This document shows, one piece after another, positions 31,265 to 39,449 of a DNA stretch of 59,271 bases. The stretch comes from WHTX01 sp038255145 (GTDB lineage: Bacteria; Actinomycetota; Acidimicrobiia; Acidimicrobiales; CAIXPF01), in assembly GCA_038255145.1 (NCBI GenBank), contig JBBSLP010000035.1:1-59271 (forward strand), written 5' to 3'. Position numbers and translations under genes: made by a program. Position 1 is the first letter of the stretch. Each line of letters starts with the position of its first letter. The notes beneath the pieces are model-generated. The model searched no databases. It was not told where the DNA came from and saw nothing but the letters and a program-made list of their open reading frames with translations.

Positions 31265-32614
31265 GTGGTGGAGCGCACTGAGTGGACCCCCAGCTCTTGG
31301 CAGCAACGGCCGGCCGAGCAGCAACCCGAATGGCCGGACGCGCACCACGTCGAACAGGTCGGCAAGCAGCTCTCGACGCTGCCGCCCCTGGTCTTCGCCG
31401 GTGAGGCCCGCGAGCTGCGCCACCGCCTGGCCGAGGTGGCCGCGGGCCGTGCTTTCCTGCTCCAGGCCGGTGACTGCGCCGAGTCGTTCACCGAGTTCAC
31501 CGCCGACCGCATCAGGGACAAGCTCAAGGTCATCCTGCAGATGGCCGTGGTGCTGACGTACGCGGGCGGGGTCCCCGTGGTCAAGGTCGGCCGCATCGCC
31601 GGCCAGTTCGGCAAGCCCCGCTCCTCCCCCGTCGAGACCATCGACGGCGTCACCCTGCCCTCCTTCCGGGGGCACAACGTCAACGACCACCACTTCTCGG
31701 TCGACGCCCGCACCCCCGACCCCGATCGGCTCGTGCAGGGCTACCACCAGTCCGCCGCCACCCTGAACCTGCTGCGGGCCTTCACCAAGGGCGGCTTCGC
31801 CGACCTGTCCCGGGTCCACGCCTGGAACCAGGAGTTCGTGGCCTCGTCCCACGAGGGCCAGCGCTACGAGGAGCTGGGCGAGGGCATCGAGCGGGCCCTG
31901 CGCTTCATGAAGGCCATCGGCATCCCGCTGGAGTCCGAGACCCACCTGCACACGGTCGACTTCTGGACCAGCCACGAGTCCCTGCTGCTGGGTTACGAAG
32001 AGGCCCTCACCCGTCGCGACTCCCTGACCGGGGACTGGTACGCGTGCTCGGCCCACCTGCTGTGGATCGGCGAGCGCACCCGCCAGCTCGATGGCGCCCA
32101 CGTCGAGTTCCTCCGAGGGGTGAAGAACCCCATCGCCGTCAAGGTCGGCCCTACGGCCACCGTCGAGGACGTGATCGCCCTGTGCGAGCGCCTCGACCCC
32201 GACCGCGAGGCGGGCCGGTTGACCTTCATCAGCCGCATGGGGGCCACCAAGGTGGCCGAGGCCCTTCCCCCGCTGCTGCGGGCGGTCAAGGAAGACGGCC
32301 ATCCCGTGGTGTGGGCCTGCGATCCCATGCACGGCAACACCTACACCGCCGACAGCGGGCACAAGACCCGCAACGTGGACGAGGTCGTCAGCGAGGTCGC
32401 CGGCTTCTTCACCGCCTGCCGCGCCAACGGGGTGTGGCCCGGGGGCCTGCACGTCGAGCTCACCGGTGACCCCGTCACCGAGTGCGTGGGCGGCTCCGAC
32501 GCCGTCGTCGACAGCGACCTGCAGATCCGCTACGAGACGATCTGCGACCCCCGCCTCAACGCCCGCCAGTCCCTCGACCTGGCCTTCCTCGCCTCCGAGC
32601 TCATCGGCCACTGA
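31265..32614 (+). CDS. Class II 3-deoxy-7-phosphoheptulonate (DAHP) synthase
   Basis: This protein of about 449 residues condenses phosphoenolpyruvate with erythrose-4-phosphate, the first step of the shikimate pathway. It is the plant-type (class II) form: AGDCAESFTEFTADRIRDKL, GRIAGQFGKPRSSPVETIDG, HAWNQEFVASSHEGQRYEEL, SAHLLWIGERTRQLDGAHVE, KVGPTATVEDVI, WACDPMHGNTYTADSGHKTR, and the metal-site HVELTGDPVTECVGG. GTG 31265 was chosen because AGGAAG lies 6 nt upstream and this gives the usual length. The frame is open to 31184, where the extra residues look noncoding. Confidence 0.93.
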   Translation: MVERTEWTPSSWQQRPAEQQPEWPDAHHVEQVGKQLSTLPPLVFAGEARELRHRLAEVAAGRAFLLQAGDCAESFTEFTADRIRDKLKVILQMAVVLTYAGGVPVVKVGRIAGQFGKPRSSPVETIDGVTLPSFRGHNVNDHHFSVDARTPDPDRLVQGYHQSAATLNLLRAFTKGGFADLSRVHAWNQEFVASSHEGQRYEELGEGIERALRFMKAIGIPLESETHLHTVDFWTSHESLLLGYEEALTRRDSLTGDWYACSAHLLWIGERTRQLDGAHVEFLRGVKNPIAVKVGPTATVEDVIALCERLDPDREAGRLTFISRMGATKVAEALPPLLRAVKEDGHPVVWACDPMHGNTYTADSGHKTRNVDEVVSEVAGFFTACRANGVWPGGLHVELTGDPVTECVGGSDAVVDSDLQIRYETICDPRLNARQSLDLAFLASELIGH

Positions 32615-32643
32615 GGCAAGCGCTGCTGCCACCGCACCGCGTA

Positions 32644-32678
32644 CTCAGTCCGTGAGCAAGCTAGACTCATGATATGAG
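32644..32678. promoter_or_regulatory. Two tandem operator palindromes (CTCA-N5-TGAG) before vapB
   Basis: CTCAGTCCGTGAG at 32644-32656 and CTCATGATATGAG at 32666-32678 share the pattern CTCA-N5-TGAG and the following CAAG. They are 22 bp apart, about two helical turns, and the second overlaps the vapB start codon. This is the layout expected for cooperative binding by a ribbon-helix-helix antitoxin. Confidence 0.6.
32662..32667 (+). promoter_or_regulatory. -10 element TAGACT of the vapBC promoter (leaderless)
   Basis: TAGACT lies 6 nt before the ATG at 32674, between and partly under the two operator palindromes. Repressor binding there would block RNA polymerase directly. Confidence 0.5.
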
Positions 32679-32928
32679 CAAGCGACTGCAGGTGGTCATG
32701 GACGACGACGAGTACAACACGTTCGAGCGCCGGGCCGCCGACCTCGGGATGACGTTGTCCCAGTGGGTGCGTCAGTCGTTGAAGGATGCCGACCGACGAT
32801 GGTCCACTGGCGACGTAGCTGCGAAGCTCGCCGCCATCGACGCAGCGGCCTCTCATCCCGACCCCGCACCTGCGGTCGACATCGACCAGATGCTGGCCGA
32901 GATCGAGGCAGGCTACCTTCGCGGGTGA
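32674..32928 (+). CDS. Ribbon-helix-helix antitoxin (VapB-like)
   Basis: This 84-residue protein has an N-terminal ribbon-helix-helix (SKRLQVVMDDDEYNTFERRA, ADLGMTLSQWVRQSL) for operator binding and an acidic C-terminal tail (VDIDQMLAEIEAGYLRG) typical for wrapping around a PIN toxin. Its stop overlaps the GTG start of the toxin (GTGA), so the two are coupled. Two matching palindromes precede it, supporting autorepression by the complex. Confidence 0.87.
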   Translation: MSKRLQVVMDDDEYNTFERRAADLGMTLSQWVRQSLKDADRRWSTGDVAAKLAAIDAAASHPDPAPAVDIDQMLAEIEAGYLRG

Positions 32929-33326
32929 TCTTCCTCGACTCGAACATCCCCATGTACCTCGTCGGCCGTGACCACCCCCACAAGGTCACGGCCCGCGCCA
33001 CGGTGTCTCGGCTTGTTGTCGAGCGCCGACGGCTGGTCACGGATGCCGAGGTGTACCAGGAGATCCTGCACCGCTACGCCGCTACCGGACGGCGCGCGCT
33101 CATCCAGGTGACGTTCGACCTGGTGGACTCACTCGTGGACGAGGTGTTCGCGTTCGGGCACGCCGACCTGATCGCAGCCAAGGACGTGCTCGCCAACCAC
33201 CCGGCGCTGTCGGCCCGGGACGCCCTTCACGTGGCCGCGATGCGACGGGAAGGCGTCAGTTCGATCCTGAGCTTCGACGCCGATTTCGACACCGTGTCCG
33301 GCATCCAGCGTTTCACCAGTCCCTGA
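32925..33326 (+). CDS. PIN domain ribonuclease toxin (VapC-like)
   Basis: This 133-residue PIN domain has the acidic residues of an active nuclease: D in IFLDSNIPMYL, E in TDAEVYQEIL, D in LSARDALHVAAM and D in ILSFDADFD. VapC toxins cleave tRNA or rRNA and stop translation until neutralised. The GTG start overlaps the antitoxin stop. The pair sits between the shikimate gene and a DUF169 gene, flanked by a hairpin, and looks like a small independent module. Confidence 0.87.
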   Translation: MIFLDSNIPMYLVGRDHPHKVTARATVSRLVVERRRLVTDAEVYQEILHRYAATGRRALIQVTFDLVDSLVDEVFAFGHADLIAAKDVLANHPALSARDALHVAAMRREGVSSILSFDADFDTVSGIQRFTSP

Positions 33327-33331
33327 CGAGC

Positions 33332-33348
33332 CCTCGGCCCCACCGAGG
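33332..33348. terminator. Hairpin between convergent vapC and DUF169 genes
   Basis: CCTCGG and CCGAGG form a 6-bp stem with a 5-nt loop, just after the vapC stop and 18 nt before the DUF169 stop. It may end transcription from both sides. Confidence 0.4.
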
Positions 33349-33365
33349 CCCGCGCCCCAGGTGAG

Positions 33366-34178
33366 CTACTTGTTCGAGTAGCTGACGCCCAGGCCGGCGC
33401 GGGCGTCCTGCTGGATGCCGTACTGGGGGATGGGGTAGCGCAGGCCGTTGCGGGCCAGGGCCTCGAGGCCCCGGATCATCTTGGGCAGCCACTCGGGCGG
33501 GGTGGCCAGCAGCAGCTCGTCTTCGAGCACCCCGCCGTAGCGGCGCTCGGCGAAGCAGGGGATGGACACCGACGGCTCACGGAGCTTGAGGGCCCGGCCC
33601 CAGGAGTCGGCGCAGGACGACTCGCCCACGCACCCCCACTCGAAGTCCCGGTAGCCGGCCCACTGCAGCCCGTTGATCATGAGGATGGTCTGGGCCGGGG
33701 TGGCGTAGATCATGCAGATGTCGGGCGGGTCGAGACGCCCGGCGGTGAGCGGGGAGACGGCCACGGCCTCGTAGTCGCCGTAGGGCACGCAGTCCATGGC
33801 GTGCTGGTGGGCCGAGGAGTCCTCGATGGTCTCGAACCACACCCCGGCCATGCGGTCCCCCGACAGCCAGCGCTCGTCCTGGGGGTGCAGGCCGACGACG
33901 GCCCCGCACTGCGCCCCCACCAGGTCGTCCATGGTGATGCCCACGGTCCAGCCGATGCGGGCCGCCTGGGCCACCACCTGGTCCATGGTGTGCACGGCGC
34001 TGGGCCGACGGATCTTGGGGATGGCCTCCATCTCGGCCCTGGTGGTGAACAGCTTCATGCCGATGGGGGTCGTCCTCAGCCGCAGCAGGCGGTTGAGGTC
34101 CCCCACCAGCGTCGGCCAGTCGTACTGGCCGGCGGCCGAGCTGTTGGCGATGACCACGGAATGCTCGGTGGCTGACAT
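33366..34178 (-). CDS. DUF169 family protein
   Basis: This 270-residue protein matches DUF169: LVGDLNRLLRLRTTPIGMKL at the start, a middle with VGLHPQDERWLSGDRMAGVW, and a Cys-bearing C-terminal half (GCVGESSCADSW, SIPCFAERRYGG). Function of the family is unknown; the conserved cysteines could bind metal. ATG 34178 has a GGGGGAG ribosome site. A TAAGGT element at 34230-34235 (minus) could be the -10, giving a leader of about 45 nt. Confidence 0.85.
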   Translation of the reverse strand: MSATEHSVVIANSSAAGQYDWPTLVGDLNRLLRLRTTPIGMKLFTTRAEMEAIPKIRRPSAVHTMDQVVAQAARIGWTVGITMDDLVGAQCGAVVGLHPQDERWLSGDRMAGVWFETIEDSSAHQHAMDCVPYGDYEAVAVSPLTAGRLDPPDICMIYATPAQTILMINGLQWAGYRDFEWGCVGESSCADSWGRALKLREPSVSIPCFAERRYGGVLEDELLLATPPEWLPKMIRGLEALARNGLRYPIPQYGIQQDARAGLGVSYSNK

Positions 34179-34273
34179 CCCGCTCCCCCTGTCGCACCGG
34201 GCGCCCACACACGAGGCGCCCCGGGCCCGACCTTAGGCCGAGTGGCGCCGTGCCCGCCCGCCGATGTGTCTCG

Positions 34274-34978
34274 TCAGGGGGTGGCGGCGGGGGCGACCGC
34301 GGGCGGGGTCTCCGCGGGCAGGCCGGCCAGATGGGCGCTGTCGTTGTAACGCACCAACCGCCACCGGCCAGGCACGACGCCGACGTCGTGGTTGGCGGCG
34401 AACTCGGTGATGGACGTGTTGAGGGTCCACAGGTCGAAGGCGCCCCGGGTGGGCAGACCCAGCAACTGGCGCATGGCCACGTCGACCACCCCCCCGTGGC
34501 ACGACACCAGCACGGTGCGGCCCAGGTTCAGCTGCACGACACGGTGCAGGGCGCTGCCGATGCGGAAGTGGAAGGCGGCCAGGGACTCGCCCCCGGGCAG
34601 GTAGGGCTCGTAGACGACCCCATCGACCGGTGGTGGACCCCAGGCGGCGATGATGTCGTCGAAGGTCATGCCATCGGCCTGGTCGCCGGGGCGGTGCTCC
34701 TCGAACTCGTCGTCGACCTCCAAGGGCAGGCCCACGGCTTCGTTGACGACGTCGGCCGTCTCCCGGGCCCGCTGGATGGGGGAGGTCAGGAAGTGGTCGA
34801 TGTGGGCCTCGTGACCGGCGGCGAAGCGGTCCCGTAACCGGGCCGCCTGCTGGAAGCCCAGCGGGGACAGCCCGGCGCAGGTGCGGCCACCAGCCACCCG
34901 CCGCTCGGTGGTGGCCACGGACTCGCCGTGGCGCACCAGGAGCAGGCGGGTGGTGGCCCGTTCAGCGTGCTCTACCAA
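34274..34978 (-). CDS. Histidine phosphatase family protein
   Basis: This 234-residue phosphoglycerate-mutase-like phosphatase has the catalytic RHG in TRLLLVRHGESVATTERRVA near residue 17. The TSPIQRARETADVV arginine site, the proton donor Glu in YLPGGESLAAF, and the second His in VLVSCHGGVVDVAM are also present. It removes phosphate from an unknown small molecule or protein. The best start is TTG 34978, 13 bp after the stop of the VWA gene, so it is probably the third gene of the MoxR-VWA operon. Confidence 0.85.
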   Translation of the reverse strand: MVEHAERATTRLLLVRHGESVATTERRVAGGRTCAGLSPLGFQQAARLRDRFAAGHEAHIDHFLTSPIQRARETADVVNEAVGLPLEVDDEFEEHRPGDQADGMTFDDIIAAWGPPPVDGVVYEPYLPGGESLAAFHFRIGSALHRVVQLNLGRTVLVSCHGGVVDVAMRQLLGLPTRGAFDLWTLNTSITEFAANHDVGVVPGRWRLVRYNDSAHLAGLPAETPPAVAPAATP

Positions 34979-34991
34979 GAGGTCGGACCCG

Positions 34992-36485
34992 TCAGACGAG
35001 GTTGTCGACGAAGGCCTCGAGCTGGCGCAGGTTGCGGCACTCGTAGGTGCCGTTGCAGTACTGGCCGTACTCGCCGACGATCGAGTCGCCCGTGTCCCAG
35101 TAGGACCGGGGCTCGGGGTTCAGCCAGAAGACCGAGCGGGCCTTCTGGCGGATCGACTTGATGACCCAGGACTGGGCGGCGTGGTAGTTGTTCCGGGCGT
35201 CGCCGAGGATGATGACGGCGGTCTTGGGGCCGACCTCGTTGCCGTACTTCTCCCAGAACACCTCGAAGGCGTGCCCGTAGTCCGAGTGGCCGTCGACCCA
35301 GACCACGTCGGCCTCGGTGTTCACCCGGTGGATGGCGTCGACGATGTCGTCGGCCCCTTCGAAGAACCGGGTGACCTCGTCGAGACCGTCGATGAACACG
35401 AACGCCCGCACCTTCGAGAACTGGCTCGAGATGGCGTAGACGAGGTGCAGGGTGAACCGGGCGAAGGCGGCCACCGAACCCGAGATGTCGGCGATGACCA
35501 TGATCTCGGGCTTGTGGGGCTTGGGGTTCTTGAACTTCGGCTCGGCGGGCACACCGCCGTAGGACAGGGAGTGGCGGATGGTGTTGCGGAAGTCCAGGGG
35601 ACCCTTGCGACCGTGGCGGCGCTTGCGCTGCAGGCGGGCGGCCAACTTGCGGGTCAGCGGGTAGATGGCCCGACGCAGCTTGGCCATCTCCTCCCTGCTG
35701 GCGTGCATGAAGTCCACGTCCTCGGGCAGCGGCTTGCGCAGCGTCTTGGCCATGGCCTCGACACCACGGTCAGCCACCAGGCGACGCCGGATCTCGGCCT
35801 CGATCTCCTGGCGCAGCTTGTCGACGCGGTTCTCGTACTCGTCGTGCTCGAGGCGCTCCTCCAGCGGGGTGAGCTCACCACCCCGATCCTGGCGGGCCTG
35901 CTGCATCAGCTTCTCCATGACCGCGTCGAGGTCGAGGTTCCGCAGCGTCCGGTACAGGTAGTACGTGCCCCCCACGGGGCGGCCGGGCTCCATGCCCGCG
36001 AAGCGGCGGACCGCGTTGCGGGCCACCATGCGCATCAGCTCACGGTCGCCCGACATCAGCGCCTGGTAGAGCAGGGAGGCGATCTCCTCGGGGCTGAGGG
36101 GCGGTCCACCGCCGCCACCCATGCCCTTGCCCTCGCCCTCTTCACCGGGCTGGGACTCGCCGTCCTCGGACTGGTCCGAGTCCTGGCCGTCCTCGCCGTC
36201 CTTGTTGAGGGCGTACTCCGTGCCCCGCAACGAGAAGTAGATCTCGAAGACGGTCTCGAAGGCCTTCCAGTGGGACTGGTTCTTCACCATCGTGGCCGCC
36301 AGCGCGTACTTGAACGCGTCGCGGTCCTCGAGGGGGATGTGCTTGACCGCCTCCATGGCATCGAGGTTCTCGGTGAGGCTCACGGGGATGCCCGCGTTCC
36401 TCAACTCGATCACGAAGCCGTTGAAGAGCTCCAACATGGGTGACGGTTCGGCAACGGCCACCCCGCCCGTCGGTTCGTCGCTCAC
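34992..36485 (-). CDS. VWA domain-containing protein, CoxE-like
   Basis: This 497-residue protein has a helical N-terminal part (PMLELFNGFVIELRNAGIPV, typical of CoxE) and an acidic Gly-rich linker (about 95-130). A long charged helical section follows, then a C-terminal von Willebrand A domain with an intact MIDAS (VIADISGSVAAF, later DGHSDYGHAF and ILGDARNNY). CoxE-type proteins work with a MoxR ATPase to mature or assemble metalloenzymes or complexes. The MoxR partner is 39 bp upstream, but no CO dehydrogenase or other client lies in the window. Confidence 0.88.
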   Translation of the reverse strand: MSDEPTGGVAVAEPSPMLELFNGFVIELRNAGIPVSLTENLDAMEAVKHIPLEDRDAFKYALAATMVKNQSHWKAFETVFEIYFSLRGTEYALNKDGEDGQDSDQSEDGESQPGEEGEGKGMGGGGGPPLSPEEIASLLYQALMSGDRELMRMVARNAVRRFAGMEPGRPVGGTYYLYRTLRNLDLDAVMEKLMQQARQDRGGELTPLEERLEHDEYENRVDKLRQEIEAEIRRRLVADRGVEAMAKTLRKPLPEDVDFMHASREEMAKLRRAIYPLTRKLAARLQRKRRHGRKGPLDFRNTIRHSLSYGGVPAEPKFKNPKPHKPEIMVIADISGSVAAFARFTLHLVYAISSQFSKVRAFVFIDGLDEVTRFFEGADDIVDAIHRVNTEADVVWVDGHSDYGHAFEVFWEKYGNEVGPKTAVIILGDARNNYHAAQSWVIKSIRQKARSVFWLNPEPRSYWDTGDSIVGEYGQYCNGTYECRNLRQLEAFVDNLV

Positions 36486-36524
36486 GATGACCCCCCTCGC
36501 TCGTCACCCACGTCGGTCATCGGT

Positions 36525-37424
36525 TCAGCTCTTCTTCCACTGCGAACCGCCGGAGGACAGCTCCTTGGCCGCCTTGGCGATGTCGGTCTGGTACTTGAGC
36601 AGGATGTTGAGGGTGTCGACGGTCTCGGCCTCGGTGATCTGGGCCACGCCCAGCAGCACCAGGGTGCGGGCCCAGTCGAGGGTCTCGGAGACGGACGGAG
36701 CCTTCTTCAGCTCCATCTGGCGGATGGTGCGCACGATGCGGGCCACCTGCTCGGCCAGGCTCTCGGTGATGCCGGGGACCTTGGTGAGCACGATCTGGCG
36801 CTCACGCTCCATGTCCGGGTAGTCGATGTGCAGGAAGAGGCAGCGACGCTTGAGGGCCTCGGACAGCTCACGGGTGTTGTTCGAGGTGAGGAACACCAGG
36901 GGGATCTGGGTGGCGGTGACCGTGCCCAGCTCGGGGATGGAGACCTGGTAGTCGGAGAGGATCTCGAGGAGCAGGGCCTCGGTCTCGATCTCGACGCGGT
37001 CGACCTCGTCGATGAGCAGCACCACGGGGTCCTCGGAGCGGATGGCCTCGAGGAGGGGGCGCTCGAGGAGGAAGTCCTCGGCGAAGATGTCGTCGGACAC
37101 CTCGCTCCAGCCCCGGGCCCCACCGGCGGGATCGACCCGCTCGGCCTGGATGCGCAGGAGCTGCTTCTTGTAGTTCCACTCGTACAGGGCCTTGGCCTCG
37201 TCGAGGCCCTCGTAGCACTGCAGACGGATCAGTCGGGCACCGGTGGCCTCGGCCACGCTCTTGGCCAGCTGGGTCTTGCCGGTACCGGCGGGACCCTCGA
37301 CGAGGATGGGCTTGCCCAGCCGATCAGCCAGGTACACGACTCCGGCGATGCCCTCGTCAGCGAGGTAATCAACCTTCTCGAGACCCTCGCGGACCTGGGG
37401 CACCGAATCGAAGCGAAAACTCAT
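36525..37424 (-). CDS. MoxR/CoxD-type AAA ATPase
   Basis: This 299-residue AAA+ protein has Walker A (LVEGPAGTGKTQLAKSVAEA), Walker B (VVLLIDEVDRVEIETEALLL), sensor 1 in PLVFLTSNNTRELSEALKRR and the arginine finger RRCLFLHIDYPD. It is the MoxR class that acts as chaperone with VWA proteins such as the downstream CoxE-like gene. ATG 37424 matches the conserved start (FRFDSVPQVREGLEKVDYLA); further upstream the frame is open but noncoding. The C-terminal lid is complete. Confidence 0.92.
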   Translation of the reverse strand: MSFRFDSVPQVREGLEKVDYLADEGIAGVVYLADRLGKPILVEGPAGTGKTQLAKSVAEATGARLIRLQCYEGLDEAKALYEWNYKKQLLRIQAERVDPAGGARGWSEVSDDIFAEDFLLERPLLEAIRSEDPVVLLIDEVDRVEIETEALLLEILSDYQVSIPELGTVTATQIPLVFLTSNNTRELSEALKRRCLFLHIDYPDMERERQIVLTKVPGITESLAEQVARIVRTIRQMELKKAPSVSETLDWARTLVLLGVAQITEAETVDTLNILLKYQTDIAKAAKELSSGGSQWKKS

Positions 37425-37529
37425 GGCACGGGAGCTTACGGTTGCGTCGAGGGGCAGGGGTAGTTGGATTGACAGGCGCGTCAACTTGACGCCCTCACCA
37501 GGGACTACGGCATCGGGCCTGCGGGCACG

Positions 37530-37832
37530 GTGCCGGGAGCGGAGGCAGCCGTCGACGACGAACCGGTGAGCGAATGGCCCTCGGACGGCTTCAGCACGGC
37601 CCGGGTGCTGCGATTGGCCGCGCTCTTCGGCCTCGTGACCGGCGCGCTCTGGGGCCTGCGCTTCGGCTGGCGGGGCGTGGCCCTGGGCGGCGTGGGCGCG
37701 GTCGCCGTGGTGGCCACGGCCATGGTGGCCAAGCGCTTCGGCTGGCGCGTCGCCCTGGTCGCCTTCACCCTCGTGATGTTCCTGACGCTCATGTTCGGCG
37801 CCTCCCGGGCCCTGGGCCCTTACGAACCCTGA
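37530..37832 (+). CDS. Small membrane protein of unknown function
   Basis: This protein of about 100 residues has a short acidic N-terminus and three closely packed hydrophobic stretches (LAALFGLVTGALWGL, GVALGGVGAVAVVATAMVA, WRVALVAFTLVMFLTLMFGA). It is probably an inner-membrane protein. No family is recognised. GTG 37530 is the first start and GTG 37566 is an alternative; neither has a clear ribosome site. Positions 37833-37992 downstream hold no gene. Confidence 0.55.
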   Translation: MPGAEAAVDDEPVSEWPSDGFSTARVLRLAALFGLVTGALWGLRFGWRGVALGGVGAVAVVATAMVAKRFGWRVALVAFTLVMFLTLMFGASRALGPYEP

Positions 37833-37992
37833 GCCGCCAGGGGCCACCCCTTGCCCCTCTCGGATGGCGGCCGACTGGCCACCCGCTGTCGCGCCTCGAC
37901 GGCGGCGGTGTCGTAGGCGCTGACCTGGGGAGGATCGTCGACCCAGATGGGCCGCCGCCGACCCGGGCCCCAGGGCCGCCTCGGGCCGGGCG

Positions 37993-37998
37993 TAGCCT
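37993..37998 (+). promoter_or_regulatory. -10 element TAGCCT of a leaderless promoter (AAA ATPase gene)
   Basis: TAGCCT lies 9 nt before the ATG at 38008, and there is no Shine-Dalgarno. It matches the geometry of other leaderless starts here. Confidence 0.45.
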
Positions 37999-38007
37999 GC
38001 GGCCCAG

Positions 38008-39438
38008 ATGGCCCGCTCGTTGCTCGAAGATGCCGTGGACGAGTTCGTCGTCGAGGTGGGCGACGCCCTGCGTGACGTGGTGGCCCGTGTCGGGGGCAAG
38101 CCCACCAACGCCCAGCGCGACGCGGCCATCGACGCCTTCGCCCTGGTCACCGCGGTCATCGACTCGGACGGGCGATCCAGCGACGACCAGCTGTGGGACC
38201 TGATCCGGGCCTTCGCCGGCCGCCTGGACACCAGCCTGTCCGGCGCCACCCCCGCCGACGTGCGCGACGCCGGCCTGGTCACCGGGCGCCGGGCCTGGCT
38301 CGACAAGCCCTCGCCCCTGTTCGAGACGCTGGCCGCGGCCGACCGCCGCTACGGCACCACCTACGCCCGGACCTACTACCACCGCGCCGTTCGCCTGGCC
38401 CACGCCACCGCGGCGGTCGACCACATGACGTCCGAGCGCGAGCTGGCCGCCATCGAGGCGTGGCGGGGCCCCCTGCTGGCCGGTGTGCCCACCCCACCGG
38501 GCGAGGGCGGCGACACGGGCCGAGGTGCGCCGGTGGCCACCCCCGGCTCTCCGGTCGCGGCTGCGGCCGGGTCACCCGCGGCCACCGTCGAGCCCGAACC
38601 CCTGCCCCCGGCCCGGCCGGTGGAAGAGGTGCTGGCCGAGCTCGACGCTCTGGTGGGCCTGGACGGGGTCAAGGCCGAGGTCAAGCTGGTCACCAACCTG
38701 CTGGCCGTGCAGCAGATGCGCAAGGAGCGCGACCTGCCCGTCATGGACGGCAGCCGCCACCTGGTCTTCACCGGCAACCCGGGCACGGGCAAGACGACCG
38801 TGGCCCGCCTGCTGGCCGAGATCTACCGCTCGCTCGGCGTCGTCGACCGGGGCCAGCTGGTGGAGACCGACCGATCGGGCCTGGTGGCGGGCTTCGTGGG
38901 CCAGACGGCGCTGCGGGTGCGCGACGCCTTCGACCGGGCCGACCAGGGGGTGCTGCTCATCGACGAGGCCTACGCCCTGGCTCGTGGCGGGGCCAACGAC
39001 TTCGGACGCGAGGCCATCGACACCCTGGTCAAGCTGGTCGAGGACCGTCGCGACCGTCTGGTGGTCATCGTGGCCGGCTACCCCGTGGAGATGGCCGAGT
39101 TCGTCGACACCAACCCGGGCCTGCGCTCGCGCTTCCCCAAGACCATCGCCTTCGCGGACTACAGCACCGACGAGCTCGTGCGCATCTTCACGAGCATGGG
39201 CGACAAGCTGCGCTACCGACCCACCCCCGAGGCCGAGGCTGCGGTGCGGACCCACCTCGAGGCCATCCCCCGCACCAAGGGCTTCGGCAATGCCCGGGTG
39301 GTGCGCAACCTGTTCGAGGCCACCGTGGCCCGCCACGCCAGCCGGGTCGTGGGGATGCCCAAGCCCACCGATGACGACCTGACCACGCTGTTGCCCGAGG
39401 ACGTCCCTGCGCCGGAGACGCCCGCGACGCAGGGCTAG
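38008..39438 (+). CDS. AAA ATPase of CbxX/CfqX (SpoVK) type with TerB-like N-terminal domain
   Basis: This 476-residue protein has an N-terminal helical TerB-like domain (about 20-155; AIDAFALVTAVIDSDGRSSD and HATAAVDHMTSERELAAIEA match the metal-site repeats). An Ala/Pro-rich linker leads to a CbxX-type AAA+ domain: Walker A FTGNPGTGKTTVARLLAEI, Walker B GVLLIDEAYALARGG, arginine-finger region NPGLRSRFPKTIAFADYSTD. CbxX relatives remodel Rubisco or serve type VII secretion (EccA). Here the neighbours are a coiled-coil membrane protein and PspA, suggesting a membrane-stress role (inference). Its stop codon TAG is part of the next gene's -10 element. Confidence 0.85.
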   Translation: MARSLLEDAVDEFVVEVGDALRDVVARVGGKPTNAQRDAAIDAFALVTAVIDSDGRSSDDQLWDLIRAFAGRLDTSLSGATPADVRDAGLVTGRRAWLDKPSPLFETLAAADRRYGTTYARTYYHRAVRLAHATAAVDHMTSERELAAIEAWRGPLLAGVPTPPGEGGDTGRGAPVATPGSPVAAAAGSPAATVEPEPLPPARPVEEVLAELDALVGLDGVKAEVKLVTNLLAVQQMRKERDLPVMDGSRHLVFTGNPGTGKTTVARLLAEIYRSLGVVDRGQLVETDRSGLVAGFVGQTALRVRDAFDRADQGVLLIDEAYALARGGANDFGREAIDTLVKLVEDRRDRLVVIVAGYPVEMAEFVDTNPGLRSRFPKTIAFADYSTDELVRIFTSMGDKLRYRPTPEAEAAVRTHLEAIPRTKGFGNARVVRNLFEATVARHASRVVGMPKPTDDDLTTLLPEDVPAPETPATQG

Positions 39439-39441
39439 CGT
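39436..39441 (+). promoter_or_regulatory. -10 element TAGCGT overlapping a stop codon (leaderless promoter)
   Basis: TAGCGT begins with the stop codon of the AAA ATPase gene and lies 8 nt before the ATG at 39450. The next gene can thus be transcribed on its own as a leaderless mRNA. Confidence 0.45.
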
Positions 39442-39449
39442 CGTCGGCC

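Noticed and set aside
34881..36443. Open frame of 520 codons opposite the CoxE-like gene
   Set aside because: Antisense shadow; the minus strand has an intact VWA domain with MIDAS.
37425..38306. N-terminal extension of the MoxR gene upstream of 37424
   Set aside because: The frame is open, but the sequence is antisense to the small membrane protein and the AAA gene; MoxR homologs start at FRFDSV.
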